Assembly: GCA_947489665.1 (NCBI GenBank) | Contig: CANLEH010000003.1 | Coordinates: 401,400 to 465,399, forward strand | Length of the DNA stretch: 64,000 bases | Direction of reading: 5' to 3' | Source of the DNA: an uncultured Roseicyclus sp. | GTDB lineage: Bacteria; Pseudomonadota; Alphaproteobacteria; Rhodobacterales; Rhodobacteraceae | Part shown: in pieces, positions 1 to 7,441 of the stretch | How the letters are laid out: each line of letters starts with the position of its first letter | Position numbering within the stretch: position 1 is the stretch's first letter | Made by a program: the position numbers and the translations under genes | Notes under the pieces: generated by a model | The model's database searches: none | Told to the model about the DNA's origin: nothing | The model's input: the letters and a program-made list of their open reading frames with translations, nothing else

Positions 1-1396
1 GTTCGACCGGCAAGTTCTCTTTCTTCTCGGGCACGACACCGCAGGCCTTGCAGTGCACAACCGGGATCGGCGCGCCCCAATAGCGCTGCCGGGAGAGGCC
101 CCAATCACGCAGGCGGAACTTGGTGACGCCTTGGCCGACGCCTTCGCCCTCACAGAATGCGATGGCGGCATCAATGGCGGCGTTGCCGGTCTGGACTTCA
201 TCCCCTGCGAAGCCCGCCACGTAGCGGACAGGTTCCGTTTTGGGCGGCACGTAGGCCTCGCCCCCGTCTTCGGGGCGGGTGAAGCCGTCTTCTCCGGCCT
301 CGGGCACGTACGTGGAGACGACGGGCAGGTCGTATTTGCGCGCGAATTCCAGATCGCGTTCGTCGTGGGCCGGGCAGCCAAAGATCGCGCCGGTGCCGTA
401 ATCCATCAGGATGAAGTTGGCGATGTAGACGGGCAGTTCCGCCGCCGTGTCGAACGGGTGGCGGACGCGCAGGCCGGTGTCGTAGCCCATCTTCTCGGCC
501 TTCTCGATGGCCTCGGCCGTGGTGCCGCCCTTGCGGCACTCGGCGCAGAAGGCGGCGACGGCATCGTCCTTGGCCTCCAGCTCCTTGGCAATCGGATGAT
601 CGGGGGAGATGCCCACGAAACTCGCCCCCAACAGCGTGTCGGGGCGGGTCGTATAGACTTCTACCCGGTCATGGCCGCCAACGGCATCGACTAGCCCGAA
701 GGCGAATTGCAAGCCGCGCGAGCGTCCGATCCAGTTTTCCTGCATCAGGCGGACCTTGGCGGGCCAATCGTCCAGACCGTCCAACGCCTCGAGCAACTCG
801 TCTGCCATGTCGGAGATCTTGAAGAACCATTGCGTGAGTTCGCGGCGCTCCACCTCAGCACCCGAGCGCCAGCCCTTGCCGTCGATGACCTGTTCGTTGG
901 CCAGAACGGTCATATCGACCGGATCCCAGTTCACGACGGCGTTCTTTCGGTCGATGAACCCGGCCTCCAGCATGTCCAGAAACAGCGCCTGCTGTTGGCC
1001 GTAATATTCCGGATCACATGTTGCGAACATGCGGGACCAGTCGATGCCGAAGCCAAGCGGCTTCATCTGTTCGACCATCGTATCGATGTTCTGATAGGTC
1101 CAATCGGCGGGGTGGCCGCCTTGCGCCATCGCTGCGTTCTCAGCAGGCATCCCGAATGCATCAAAGCCCATCGGGTGCAAAACGTTGTGGCCAGTGCTCA
1201 GCTTATAGCGCGCGATCACGTCGCCCATCGTGTAATTGCGCACGTGCCCGATATGGATGCGACCCGACGGATAGGGGAACATCTCCAGCACGTAATACTT
1301 CGGCTTGTCGGCGGACATCTTGGCAAGGAAGGTCCCGGCCTCTTCCCAGGCTTTCTGCCATTTCGGCTCAATCTTGGCGGGGTCGTAGCGGGACAT
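1..1396 (-). CDS. leuS: Leucyl-tRNA synthetase, N-terminal part (runs off the window)
   Basis: This is a class I aminoacyl-tRNA synthetase that charges tRNA-Leu in the cytoplasm. About 465 N-terminal codons of a family that is usually about 850 residues are present; the rest lies before base 1. The start ATG (1394-1396) is preceded by a GGAAG ribosome site. The protein opens [17 protein letters not shown] and carries the HIGH signature (HIGH at residues 48-51, following FPYPSG). The editing-domain signature TTRPDTLLG lies near residue 248 (DNA about 635-660), so the CP1 proofreading domain is present. The KMSKS loop would be outside the window. Identity is near certain. Confidence 0.97.
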   Translation of the reverse strand, partial: MSRYDPAKIEPKWQKAWEEAGTFLAKMSADKPKYYVLEMFPYPSGRIHIGHVRNYTMGDVIARYKLSTGHNVLHPMGFDAFGMPAENAAMAQGGHPADWTYQNIDTMVEQMKPLGFGIDWSRMFATCDPEYYGQQQALFLDMLEAGFIDRKNAVVNWDPVDMTVLANEQVIDGKGWRSGAEVERRELTQWFFKISDMADELLEALDGLDDWPAKVRLMQENWIGRSRGLQFAFGLVDAVGGHDRVEVYTTRPDTLLGASFVGISPDHPIAKELEAKDDAVAAFCAECRKGGTTAEAIEKAEKMGYDTGLRVRHPFDTAAELPVYIANFILMDYGTGAIFGCPAHDERDLEFARKYDLPVVSTYVPEAGEDGFTRPEDGGEAYVPPKTEPVRYVAGFAGDEVQTGNAAIDAAIAFCEGEGVGQGVTKFRLRDWGLSRQRYWGAPIPVVHCKACGVVPEKKENLPVE

Positions 1397-1425
1397 CTTG
1401 GTCTTCCTTGGAGGAGCGGGACATT

Positions 1426-1451
1426 AAAAAGCCGGGCTGAACCAGCCCGGC
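1426..1451 (-). terminator. Rho-independent terminator between the DUF3576 gene and leuS
   Basis: On the minus strand a perfect 9-bp stem (GCCGGGCTG / CAGCCCGGC, loop GTT) is followed by five T. It lies 30 bases after the upstream gene's stop and ends only about 30 bases before the leuS start, so leuS needs read-through, attenuation or a promoter overlapping this element. Confidence 0.85.
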
Positions 1452-1480
1452 GCGTGTTTAAGCGGACAAGTCGGGCTGGT

Positions 1481-1966
1481 CTACAGCCGACCGTCCGCAA
1501 CCCGTAGTTGGCGCGCGCGGGTCAGGATGGCGTCTTCGACCTGGCGGGCGGTGGCGCGGCTGACGGCAGTGCCGTTGCGGCCCTGCAGGGCGACACGCAG
1601 CGAGCGCGCCTCCAACGCCGGGTCCGTCACGTAGACCGTTGCGCGATAGGCGCGGTTGCCGCCGGGCGGTGTCGCATAGCCAAAGGCGATGATGCCGGTG
1701 AAGGGGTCGGCTGCTTCAAGCGGCATGAAATCGAGAATTTCGAGGGAGGCCTGCCAGAGATAGCTGTTTACCTCGACAGTGACGGACGGGTCTTCGTTGT
1801 TGCCGAACAGATCCCAGATGGTTTCGCGGTCTGGGTCGAGGGCGATCCCCTCGCGCTGCAGACGTTCAGCCTGCAGGTCTGTGTCGTTGGCGAAATCGCC
1901 CGTTCCGCCGCACGCCGCCAAGAGGGCCAGCACCGCGCCAAAGGCGACAAAGTTTCCTGAACGCAT
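1481..1966 (-). CDS. DUF3576-family lipoprotein
   Basis: Function unknown; recognised as the DUF3576 family, small lipoproteins conserved in alphaproteobacteria and commonly placed beside leuS. From the ATG at 1966 the product is 161 residues with a hydrophobic signal segment ending in a lipobox LAAC (Cys about 18), so it should be lipidated and exported. The mature part has the NSYLW and TGII-FGY segments typical of the family. ATG 1972 and TTG 1978 are possible earlier starts; 1966 gives the most usual signal peptide and has GAGA six bases upstream. A strong terminator follows the stop. An envelope-assembly role is inference only. Confidence 0.8.
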   Translation of the reverse strand: MRSGNFVAFGAVLALLAACGGTGDFANDTDLQAERLQREGIALDPDRETIWDLFGNNEDPSVTVEVNSYLWQASLEILDFMPLEAADPFTGIIAFGYATPPGGNRAYRATVYVTDPALEARSLRVALQGRNGTAVSRATARQVEDAILTRARQLRVADGRL

Positions 1967-2485
1967 ACCCATTCTCAACTGCCCTGCTCAAATCTGTCGC
2001 GTTGTTCTACCCAAGCGCATCTATAGCGGCAAGGCCGCAGAACGGCTGGCCGGCCAAATGCTTCCAAATGGCCGCAGGGAATCGCTGCGTTGGTAGAGCC
2101 GCCTAGAATGCGCCAGGGGGTCGAATAGGGCAGGGCGCAGCCATCGATTCGAATAGCGAGCGTGCATCTTTGTGCGTGGGCGCGCGCGTGATGTGGGTGT
2201 CATGGGGCAGATGAAAACGAGTCGGATCGATTCCCGGGCATCGCGAATTTGCGAGCCTTTTCCTTGGTATCCGCCTTATTTCCGCCACTTTCTGGCGCGG
2301 GTGGGGCATTGTTATGCCGGGCCTCGGTGCAGACTGTGGCATGTCTGCACCATGCGAGAGGCAACCTTTTGAGGCTCTGGGACGGTTTCTTGCATTCACG
2401 GGGGCAAAGAGCGAGACAGAGGCATACCCAGCACGGATGTTCCGTTTTGGGGTGCACCTTCTAAAGTGAACACGAGGGAAAAACC
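1967..2485. other. Long intergenic region / porin leader
   Basis: About 500 bases lie between the divergent lipoprotein gene and the porin start. No ORF in it has believable coding character: the listed frames are short, Cys/Arg-rich or antisense. No tRNA was recognised. The right half holds two tandem stem-loops (2305-2350) and should contain the porin promoter and a long 5' untranslated region; I could not place a convincing -35/-10 pair. Confidence 0.6.
2305..2350 (+). promoter_or_regulatory. Tandem stem-loops upstream of the porin
   Basis: GGCAT (2305-2309) pairs with ATGCC (2314-2318), and eight bases on GTGCAGAC (2327-2334) pairs perfectly with GTCTGCAC (2343-2350) around an 8-base loop. 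They sit about 140-180 bases before the porin ATG. They could be structure in the porin mRNA leader or, for the second, an operator with 8-bp arms. Confidence 0.5.
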
Positions 2486-3604
2486 ATGAAAAAGGTTCTC
2501 TTTGCGACCACAGCGCTTGTTGCGACTGCTGGCTACGCATCGGCCGACGTCGCGCTCAGCGGTTCGGCACAAATGGGCGTCCAGGGCGGCTCCGGCGGCG
2601 CTATCACCCAGTTCGTTCAGGACATCGACGTAACTTTCACGCTCTCCGGCGAGACCGACAGCGGCATCACCTTTGGTGCAGCAGTTGACCTCGACGAGTC
2701 GGCTGGCGGCGTTGGCCGTGACGACGCAGGCGTTGCAATCTTCGTCTCCGGCGACTTCGGCACGCTCACCATGGGCGACACCGATGGCGGCTTCGACGCA
2801 GGCATGCAGGAAGTGAACATCGGTTCGCCGGGTTCGATCAACGACAACGAGACCTCGCACTCCGGTTACTCCGGTAACGCTGGCCTCGACGGTCTGTATG
2901 ACGGCCAGGTCCTGTCCTACTCCTACTCGGTTTCGGGCTTCACGATCACCGGCTCGATCGAGATGGACGATGACGGCAACACGAACTCGCAGCCGACTGC
3001 AGCTCCGACCGCAGCGCCTCTGCCGTTCAACATCGACCTCGCAGACGCATCGATGATCAACGGTGATGGCCTGACCGGCGACGCCGTTTACGGCATCGGC
3101 GCAAGCTACGCTGGCTCGTTCGGTGGCGGTTCCTACACCATCGGTGCAGGTTACCAGACCGTGAACGACATCGACGCAGTGAATGCTGGCTCGCAGAGCA
3201 TCACCGTGATGGGCATCTCGGCAACGGTTGCTCTCGACAACGGTCTGTCGGCTGGCGTGAACTACTCGCAGATCGACGTGAGCGGTCTCGTTACCACTGC
3301 TGACTTCAGCGGTACGCACATGGCGATCGGTGCTTCTTATGCATTCGGCGACATCACTGTGCACGCCAACTACGGCCAGTTCGATTGGGATCCGACAGCA
3401 ACAGCAGTCGACTCCTCGGGCTTCGGTCTGGCAGCGTCCTACGACCTCGGTGGCGGCCTCTCGGCGCACATCGGTTACGGTTCGTCCTCGATCGACGCGA
3501 TCAACGCAGAAGCAACTGGTCTTGCCGTTGTTTCGAACGGTGCAGCTGCTGCGACCACTGGTACTTCCTCCAACTGGTCGGTTGGCGTTGCAATGTCCTT
3601 CTAA
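2486..3604 (+). CDS. Outer-membrane general porin (Rhodobacter type)
   Basis: This is a trimeric beta-barrel porin for diffusion of small solutes across the outer membrane. The 372-residue product begins with a clear signal peptide (MKKVLFATTALVATAGYASA, cleavage about residue 20) and the mature part is acidic, Gly/Ser-rich with alternating short amphipathic strands, ending in a C-terminal aromatic residue (AMSF) as required for BAM recognition. The family is the alphaproteobacterial Porin_4 type, of usual length about 300-380. A Pro/Ala-rich loop (PTAAPTAAP) lies near residue 173. The ribosome site GAGGGA stands nine bases before the ATG. A strong terminator follows directly. Codon use looks highly biased, as expected for an abundant protein. 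Confidence 0.93.
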   Translation: MKKVLFATTALVATAGYASADVALSGSAQMGVQGGSGGAITQFVQDIDVTFTLSGETDSGITFGAAVDLDESAGGVGRDDAGVAIFVSGDFGTLTMGDTDGGFDAGMQEVNIGSPGSINDNETSHSGYSGNAGLDGLYDGQVLSYSYSVSGFTITGSIEMDDDGNTNSQPTAAPTAAPLPFNIDLADASMINGDGLTGDAVYGIGASYAGSFGGGSYTIGAGYQTVNDIDAVNAGSQSITVMGISATVALDNGLSAGVNYSQIDVSGLVTTADFSGTHMAIGASYAFGDITVHANYGQFDWDPTATAVDSSGFGLAASYDLGGGLSAHIGYGSSSIDAINAEATGLAVVSNGAAAATTGTSSNWSVGVAMSF

Positions 3605-3630
3605 TCCTAACGGATTATCGGATTACGGAG

Positions 3631-3657
3631 AGAGCGGGCCTTGTGCCCGCTCTTTTC
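3631..3657 (+). terminator. Rho-independent terminator of the porin
   Basis: A perfect 9-bp stem AGAGCGGGC / GCCCGCTCT with a 5-base loop is followed by TTTC. It lies 26 bases after the porin stop. It also overlaps the TTG at 3641 that could extend yggS, which argues for the later yggS start. Confidence 0.9.
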
Positions 3658-3676
3658 TTTTGGTGGAACGGCAGGC

Positions 3677-4330
3677 ATGTCGCTTGATGAAATCACATCC
3701 CGTATCGCCGCTTCTGCCACGTCCCACGGCCGGGACCCCGCAGACATCACCCTGATCGCCGTCTCAAAGGTGCAGCCGCCTGAACGGGTGCGGGCTGTGT
3801 TGGACCAGGGCCATCGCATTTACGGCGAGAACCGGGTGCAAGAGGCGCAGGGGCGCTGGCCTGCGTTTCAGGAGGCGTATGACAATATCGACCTCCATCT
3901 GATCGGGCCGCTGCAAACCAACAAGGCGCGGCAGGCGGTTGAGATGTTTTCGACGATCCACACGGTCGACCGGCCAAAGCTGGCGACGACGCTGGCGCGT
4001 CTGGCGCAGGAGCGCGGCGAGAGCCCGGAGGTTTTCGTTCAGGTGAACACGGGCGAAGAGCCTCAGAAAGCGGGCTGTCTGCCGTCCGAGGCGGACGCCT
4101 TTATCGCTGAGGTCCGCGCGCTTGATCTGCCGCTCAAAGGATTGATGTGCATCCCGCCCATTGAGGAAGAACCCAGCCTGCACTTCGCCCTGCTTGCCAA
4201 GATTGCCGCGCGCAATGGCCTTGCAGGGCTTTCGATGGGCATGTCATCGGACTTCGAGACGGCCATCGGGCAGGGTGCCACGCATATCCGTGTGGGTTCG
4301 GCCATTTTTGGTGAGCGTGATTACGGCTGA
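3677..4330 (+). CDS. yggS: YggS/PLPBP-family pyridoxal-phosphate homeostasis protein
   Basis: This cytoplasmic protein binds pyridoxal 5'-phosphate without a known enzymatic reaction and helps control free PLP and amino-acid balance. It has 217 residues, the usual length. The PLP lysine is K31 in IAVSK, followed by the family signature YGENRVQE and, at the C-terminus, SMGMSSDFETAI and the phosphate-binding HIRVGSAIFG. ATG 3677 was chosen over TTG 3641 because the longer form would start inside the porin terminator. Its end overlaps the convergent L,D-transpeptidase gene by 10 bases. Confidence 0.93.
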   Translation: MSLDEITSRIAASATSHGRDPADITLIAVSKVQPPERVRAVLDQGHRIYGENRVQEAQGRWPAFQEAYDNIDLHLIGPLQTNKARQAVEMFSTIHTVDRPKLATTLARLAQERGESPEVFVQVNTGEEPQKAGCLPSEADAFIAEVRALDLPLKGLMCIPPIEEEPSLHFALLAKIAARNGLAGLSMGMSSDFETAIGQGATHIRVGSAIFGERDYG

Positions 4331-4842
4331 GTTGCGAGAGACGTGGGCACGATCAGGCGTGTCGCATAGCTGATGCGCGGTACCACCCAGCGCAAATGAT
4401 CTGGTCGCAGCCCGACGCAGCCTTCCGTCGGTCGCCCCGGCCCACGCCATTGGTGGATGAAGATCGCAGAGCCTCGGCCCGCCTCGGCGTAGGGCCAATT
4501 CCAATCGGTAATCAGCACGATGTCGTAGAGCGGATCGCCCCGCATCAACCGCTCGGCTGAGCCGGGATAGGGTGCGCGGACCATGGTGTTGTAATCGTCT
4601 TGTTGCGCATCGTCAGACCACAGATCGCCGGGCCCGATCGGGACAGCCCAGTCACAGGGCCGCGCCAGACGGTCGGGGCGATAGAGGCATCCGACAATGC
4701 GATGCGCGCCAATGGGTGTCCCGCCATCGCCTTCGCGCTTGTCCCGGACAACGCCGCCGCGCCCAACGGTAAACGGCAGGCGCGCGCCCCAAAAGCGCAA
4801 GCCAGAGGGCGTCAGTACCATATCTTCCGGTGTGGTCTGCAT
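4321..4842 (-). CDS. L,D-transpeptidase family protein (YkuD domain)
   Basis: The YkuD fold makes L,D (3-3) peptidoglycan cross-links or attaches proteins to the wall using an active-site Cys. The 173-residue protein is almost entirely the domain. The catalytic signature is present: His130 in FIHQW and Cys142 in TEGCVGL. It also has the N-terminal conserved GGTPIG segment. No signal peptide or membrane segment is visible at the chosen start, which is odd for a wall enzyme; members of this small subgroup are common in Rhodobacterales. It converges on yggS, sharing 10 bases, with no terminator between them. Confidence 0.85.
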   Translation of the reverse strand: MQTTPEDMVLTPSGLRFWGARLPFTVGRGGVVRDKREGDGGTPIGAHRIVGCLYRPDRLARPCDWAVPIGPGDLWSDDAQQDDYNTMVRAPYPGSAERLMRGDPLYDIVLITDWNWPYAEAGRGSAIFIHQWRGPGRPTEGCVGLRPDHLRWVVPRISYATRLIVPTSLATQP

Positions 4843-4894
4843 TCTCAGCTCACAGCTGTGGGGATGCCGGAAGGGGGCTGTGACGCTGCGCCTG

Positions 4895-5968
4895 TCACAG
4901 CAAATGCCCCGACTTCTCGCGCTTCACATCAAGATAGTGGGCGTTGAACCGGTTCGTGGGCGTCACAAGCGGCACACGCTCCACCACGTCGATTCCCTCG
5001 GCCCCCATCATGTCCACCTTGCGGGGATTGTTCGTCATCAAGCGAACCGCGCCAAAGCCCATGCGTTTCAGCAGGCCCGCGCCCAAGCGGAAGTCGCGTT
5101 CATCATCCTCGAATCCCAGGCGATGATTGGCCTCCACCGTATCAAAGCCCTGATCCTGCAAGGCGTAGGCGCGCATCTTGTTTGCCAGCCCAATCCCGCG
5201 CCCTTCCTGGTTGAGATAGAGCAGCACGCCTGCGCCCGCTTTGCCCATATCCGCCAGCGCGGTCCGCAATTGCGGGCCACAATCGCATTTCAGGGACCCA
5301 AGCACATCGCCGGTGAAACAGGCGGAATGCAGACGGGCCAGCACTGGTTGGGAGCGGTCGGGTCGCCCGATCTCGATTGCGTAATGCTCGATCTCCCCAT
5401 TGCCGGGGCGGAAGATATGGAGACGCCCGGCCTCGCTGGCTTCCATTGGAAGGCCAGCGGCGGCGACCGGCGCAAGGGCCGGGGCTGCGGCGAGATCCTC
5501 CGCCGCCAATGCGGCGTTCAAGACCGTAAGGCCCTCTGGCACCTCGGACACCGCGACGGCGGCGACGGCGGGAAGAAGTTGCGCGGATTTCGCGAGAACC
5601 AGCGCCAGGCGGTGCAGCGTGGCATCGCCTTCGCGCACCTCGCGGAACGGGCCGCGCAGGGGGGCCGCCAGATCACAGGCGGGATCGGCCAGATCGCAAA
5701 GCCACGCCGCCCCTGCATCCGCTGGCAACGCGATCCGCGCGATATCGCCGTCATAGACGCGGACCTTCAGAGTGGCCGCCCGCCAGCCGGTAATGGCGGC
5801 AACGACCGGGCCAAGGGCACGCATGGCCGCCAGCCGATCTTCGCCCGCAGTCTCGGATGCCAGCACCATCAGCAGTCCATCCGAGCCCTGCAGCACAACA
5901 GGCAGACCCACGCGCAAATCGCTGCGCGCGCGGGCTACAAGTTCGGATGAGGACGGCAATAAGGTCAT
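4895..5968 (-). CDS. ribA: GTP cyclohydrolase II with N-terminal extension
   Basis: RibA opens GTP to 2,5-diamino-6-ribosylamino-pyrimidinone phosphate, the first riboflavin-pathway step. The C-terminal half (about residues 175-357) holds the zinc ligands Cys217, Cys228 and Cys230 (SACFTGDVLGSLKCDC), the NQEGRGIGL signature (about 253-261) and the TNNPRK motif. The roughly 170-residue N-terminal part is Ala-rich and looks like a diverged DHBP-synthase-like domain without recognisable catalytic residues, as in other alphaproteobacterial RibA proteins. ATG 5968 has GGGGTGAA just upstream; upstream in-frame starts at 5980 and 6028 are less likely. Confidence 0.92.
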   Translation of the reverse strand: MTLLPSSSELVARARSDLRVGLPVVLQGSDGLLMVLASETAGEDRLAAMRALGPVVAAITGWRAATLKVRVYDGDIARIALPADAGAAWLCDLADPACDLAAPLRGPFREVREGDATLHRLALVLAKSAQLLPAVAAVAVSEVPEGLTVLNAALAAEDLAAAPALAPVAAAGLPMEASEAGRLHIFRPGNGEIEHYAIEIGRPDRSQPVLARLHSACFTGDVLGSLKCDCGPQLRTALADMGKAGAGVLLYLNQEGRGIGLANKMRAYALQDQGFDTVEANHRLGFEDDERDFRLGAGLLKRMGFGAVRLMTNNPRKVDMMGAEGIDVVERVPLVTPTNRFNAHYLDVKREKSGHLL

Positions 5969-6009
5969 TTCACCCCACATAACCCCCCAATGACAGAAAT
6001 TGAAACATT

Positions 6010-6039
6010 CCCTCACCAACTCACACACGCGCGTGAGGG
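6010..6039. promoter_or_regulatory. Inverted repeat in the ribA / response-regulator divergent region
   Basis: CCCTCAC (6010-6016) and GTGAGGG (6033-6039) form perfect 7-bp arms 16 bases apart, in the shared promoter region of ribA and the response regulator. It could be an operator for either gene. No known regulator matches with confidence. Confidence 0.35.
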
Positions 6040-6118
6040 ACGGTTACATCCATAGACAAGCGGCGTTCCGCGGGGTCATGTCATGCCAACGGAACAAGAC
6101 ATTACGGGGACGCGGCAC

Positions 6119-6805
6119 ATGGCTAACCTGAAGAAAATCCTTCTCGTCGACGATGATGACGATCTGCGCGAAGCGCTCAGCGAACAGCTGGTGATGACCG
6201 AAGACTTCGATGTCTTTGAGGCCGCCAACGGAAGCCAGGCGATGGAGCGTGCGAAGGAAGGCATCTACGACCTCGTGATCCTTGACGTGGGCCTGCCCGA
6301 TACCGATGGCCGCGAATTGTGCCGCTTGATGCGCAAGCAAGGCGTGAAATGCCCTGTCTTGATGCTGACCGGCCATGACAGCGACGCCGACACAATCCTG
6401 GGCCTGGATGCGGGCGCCAACGATTATGTCACCAAGCCATTCCGCTTTCCGGTGCTTCTGGCCCGTATTCGGGCGCAATTGCGGCAGCACGAGCAATCGG
6501 AAGACGCCGTTTTCCAGCTTGGGCCGTACACATTCAAGCCCGCCATGAAGATGCTGATCACCGAGGATGAGCGTAAGATTCGCCTTACGGAGAAGGAAAC
6601 AAACATCCTCAAGTTCCTGTATCGTGCACAGGATGGCGTCGTTGCGCGTGACATTCTTCTGCATGAAGTCTGGGGCTACAATGCCGGTGTCACGACCCAC
6701 ACGCTTGAGACACATATCTACCGTCTGCGGCAGAAAATCGAACCAGATCCGTCTAATGCGCGCCTTCTTGTGACCGAATCGGGCGGCTATCGTCTGGTTG
6801 CGTGA
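6119..6805 (+). CDS. OmpR/PhoB-family DNA-binding response regulator (orphan)
   Basis: This is a two-component transcription factor. The receiver domain (residues 1-120) has the acidic pocket DDDDD at 11-15, phospho-acceptor Asp56 (VILDVGLP), the conserved Thr84 and Lys106 (TKPFR). A winged-helix DNA-binding domain covers about 135-227 (LTEKETNILKFL, YRLRQKIE). ATG 6119 has a GGGGA site 10 bases upstream; the earlier ATG at 6083 has none. No histidine kinase is adjacent, so its partner is elsewhere. It resembles the envelope/cell-division regulators such as CenR kept in Rhodobacterales, but that assignment needs an alignment. It has its own terminator. Confidence 0.9.
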   Translation: MANLKKILLVDDDDDLREALSEQLVMTEDFDVFEAANGSQAMERAKEGIYDLVILDVGLPDTDGRELCRLMRKQGVKCPVLMLTGHDSDADTILGLDAGANDYVTKPFRFPVLLARIRAQLRQHEQSEDAVFQLGPYTFKPAMKMLITEDERKIRLTEKETNILKFLYRAQDGVVARDILLHEVWGYNAGVTTHTLETHIYRLRQKIEPDPSNARLLVTESGGYRLVA

Positions 6806-6866
6806 ACGGTAGTTCAGTACCCGTCGATGCCCGGGTTACGGCATCATCTCTCCCTGTTGGACTTGG

Positions 6867-6894
6867 CCCGGGCTTCTTGCCCGGGTCTTTTTTT
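6867..6894 (+). terminator. Rho-independent terminator of the response regulator
   Basis: CCCGGGC / GCCCGGG (7-bp stem, loop TTCTT) is followed by a run of T (TCTTTTTTT). It isolates the regulator from the SoxR-type promoter that starts 11 bases later. Confidence 0.9.
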
Positions 6895-6904
6895 GAAAAA
6901 GCGC

Positions 6905-6935
6905 TTTACCTCAAGTGGACTTGAGGAATTATAGA
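6905..6935 (+). promoter_or_regulatory. SoxR-type operator and promoter
   Basis: The 18-bp palindrome CCTCAAGT-GG-ACTTGAGG (6909-6926) differs from the classic enterobacterial soxS operator only in the two central bases. It is set between a -35 TTTACC (6905-6910) and a -10 TATAGA (6930-6935) with a 19-bp spacer. The overlong spacer is the hallmark of MerR-family activators such as SoxR, which untwist the DNA when oxidised. Transcription should begin about 6942, upstream of the VOC gene at 6965. Confidence 0.9.
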
Positions 6936-6964
6936 TGAGTCGTCCCGAACTTCAGGAGAAGACC

Positions 6965-7342
6965 ATGCAAGCCACTCTCGAACATCTTAACGTGACAGTG
7001 CCGGACCCCGTCGCTTCTGCCGCTATGCTGGAGGATATCTTCGGATGGCGCATTCGCTGGCAAGGCAGTGCCAAAGGGGACGGGTATTCTGTGCATGTTG
7101 GGGGCGATGACAGCTACGTCGCGCTTTATGCGCCGGGTCCAGACTTGCAGGACGCTGCCGATTCCTACACGCAGGTGGGTGGGCTGAACCATCTGGGTGT
7201 CACCGTTGGCGATCTGGATGCGGTTGAGGCGCGGGTGAAGGCACGCGGCTACGAGGCCTATAGCCATGGAAATTACGAACCGGGCCGCCGCTTTTACTTT
7301 CGCGACGAGAATGGGCTGGAGATTGAAGTTGTAGAATATTGA
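6965..7342 (+). CDS. VOC-family (glyoxalase/bleomycin-resistance fold) protein, predicted SoxR target
   Basis: The 125-residue product has two beta-alpha-beta-beta-beta units of the vicinal oxygen chelate fold: metal-ligand-type His in LEHLNVTVPDP near the start, a second HLGVTVGDLD, and a C-terminal Glu in GLEIEVVEY. Members include glyoxalase I, dioxygenases and antibiotic-binding proteins; the substrate cannot be told. ATG 6965 has the site CAGGAGA just upstream. An earlier ATG (6935) lies on the last base of the promoter -10 box and cannot be the start. Placement behind a SoxR-type promoter and before a terminator makes it a single-gene unit likely induced by redox-cycling compounds. Confidence 0.9.
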   Translation: MQATLEHLNVTVPDPVASAAMLEDIFGWRIRWQGSAKGDGYSVHVGGDDSYVALYAPGPDLQDAADSYTQVGGLNHLGVTVGDLDAVEARVKARGYEAYSHGNYEPGRRFYFRDENGLEIEVVEY

Positions 7343-7409
7343 CCTGTGTCAAATCGGCGGCCACTCGGATCGCATATAGATACTTCACAACCTCCCTGTT
7401 GTGACTTTG

Positions 7410-7439
7410 CCCGGCGCGAGCAGCGTCGGGTTTTCTTTT
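7410..7439 (+). terminator. Rho-independent terminator of the VOC gene
   Basis: CCCGGCGC / GCGTCGGG (8 bp, one G-T pair, loop GAGCA) is followed by TTTTCTTTT. It ends two bases before the stop codon of the convergent MFS gene. Confidence 0.85.
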
Positions 7440-7441
7440 GC

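Noticed and set aside
2396-3469. 357-codon minus-strand frame opposite the porin
   Set aside because: It is antisense to a clear porin, is rich in Cys/Arg/Val in a pattern typical of complement frames of biased genes, and matches no family.
3641-3676. TTG start at 3641 for yggS
   Set aside because: It lies within the porin terminator hairpin, and homologues begin near MSLDEI.
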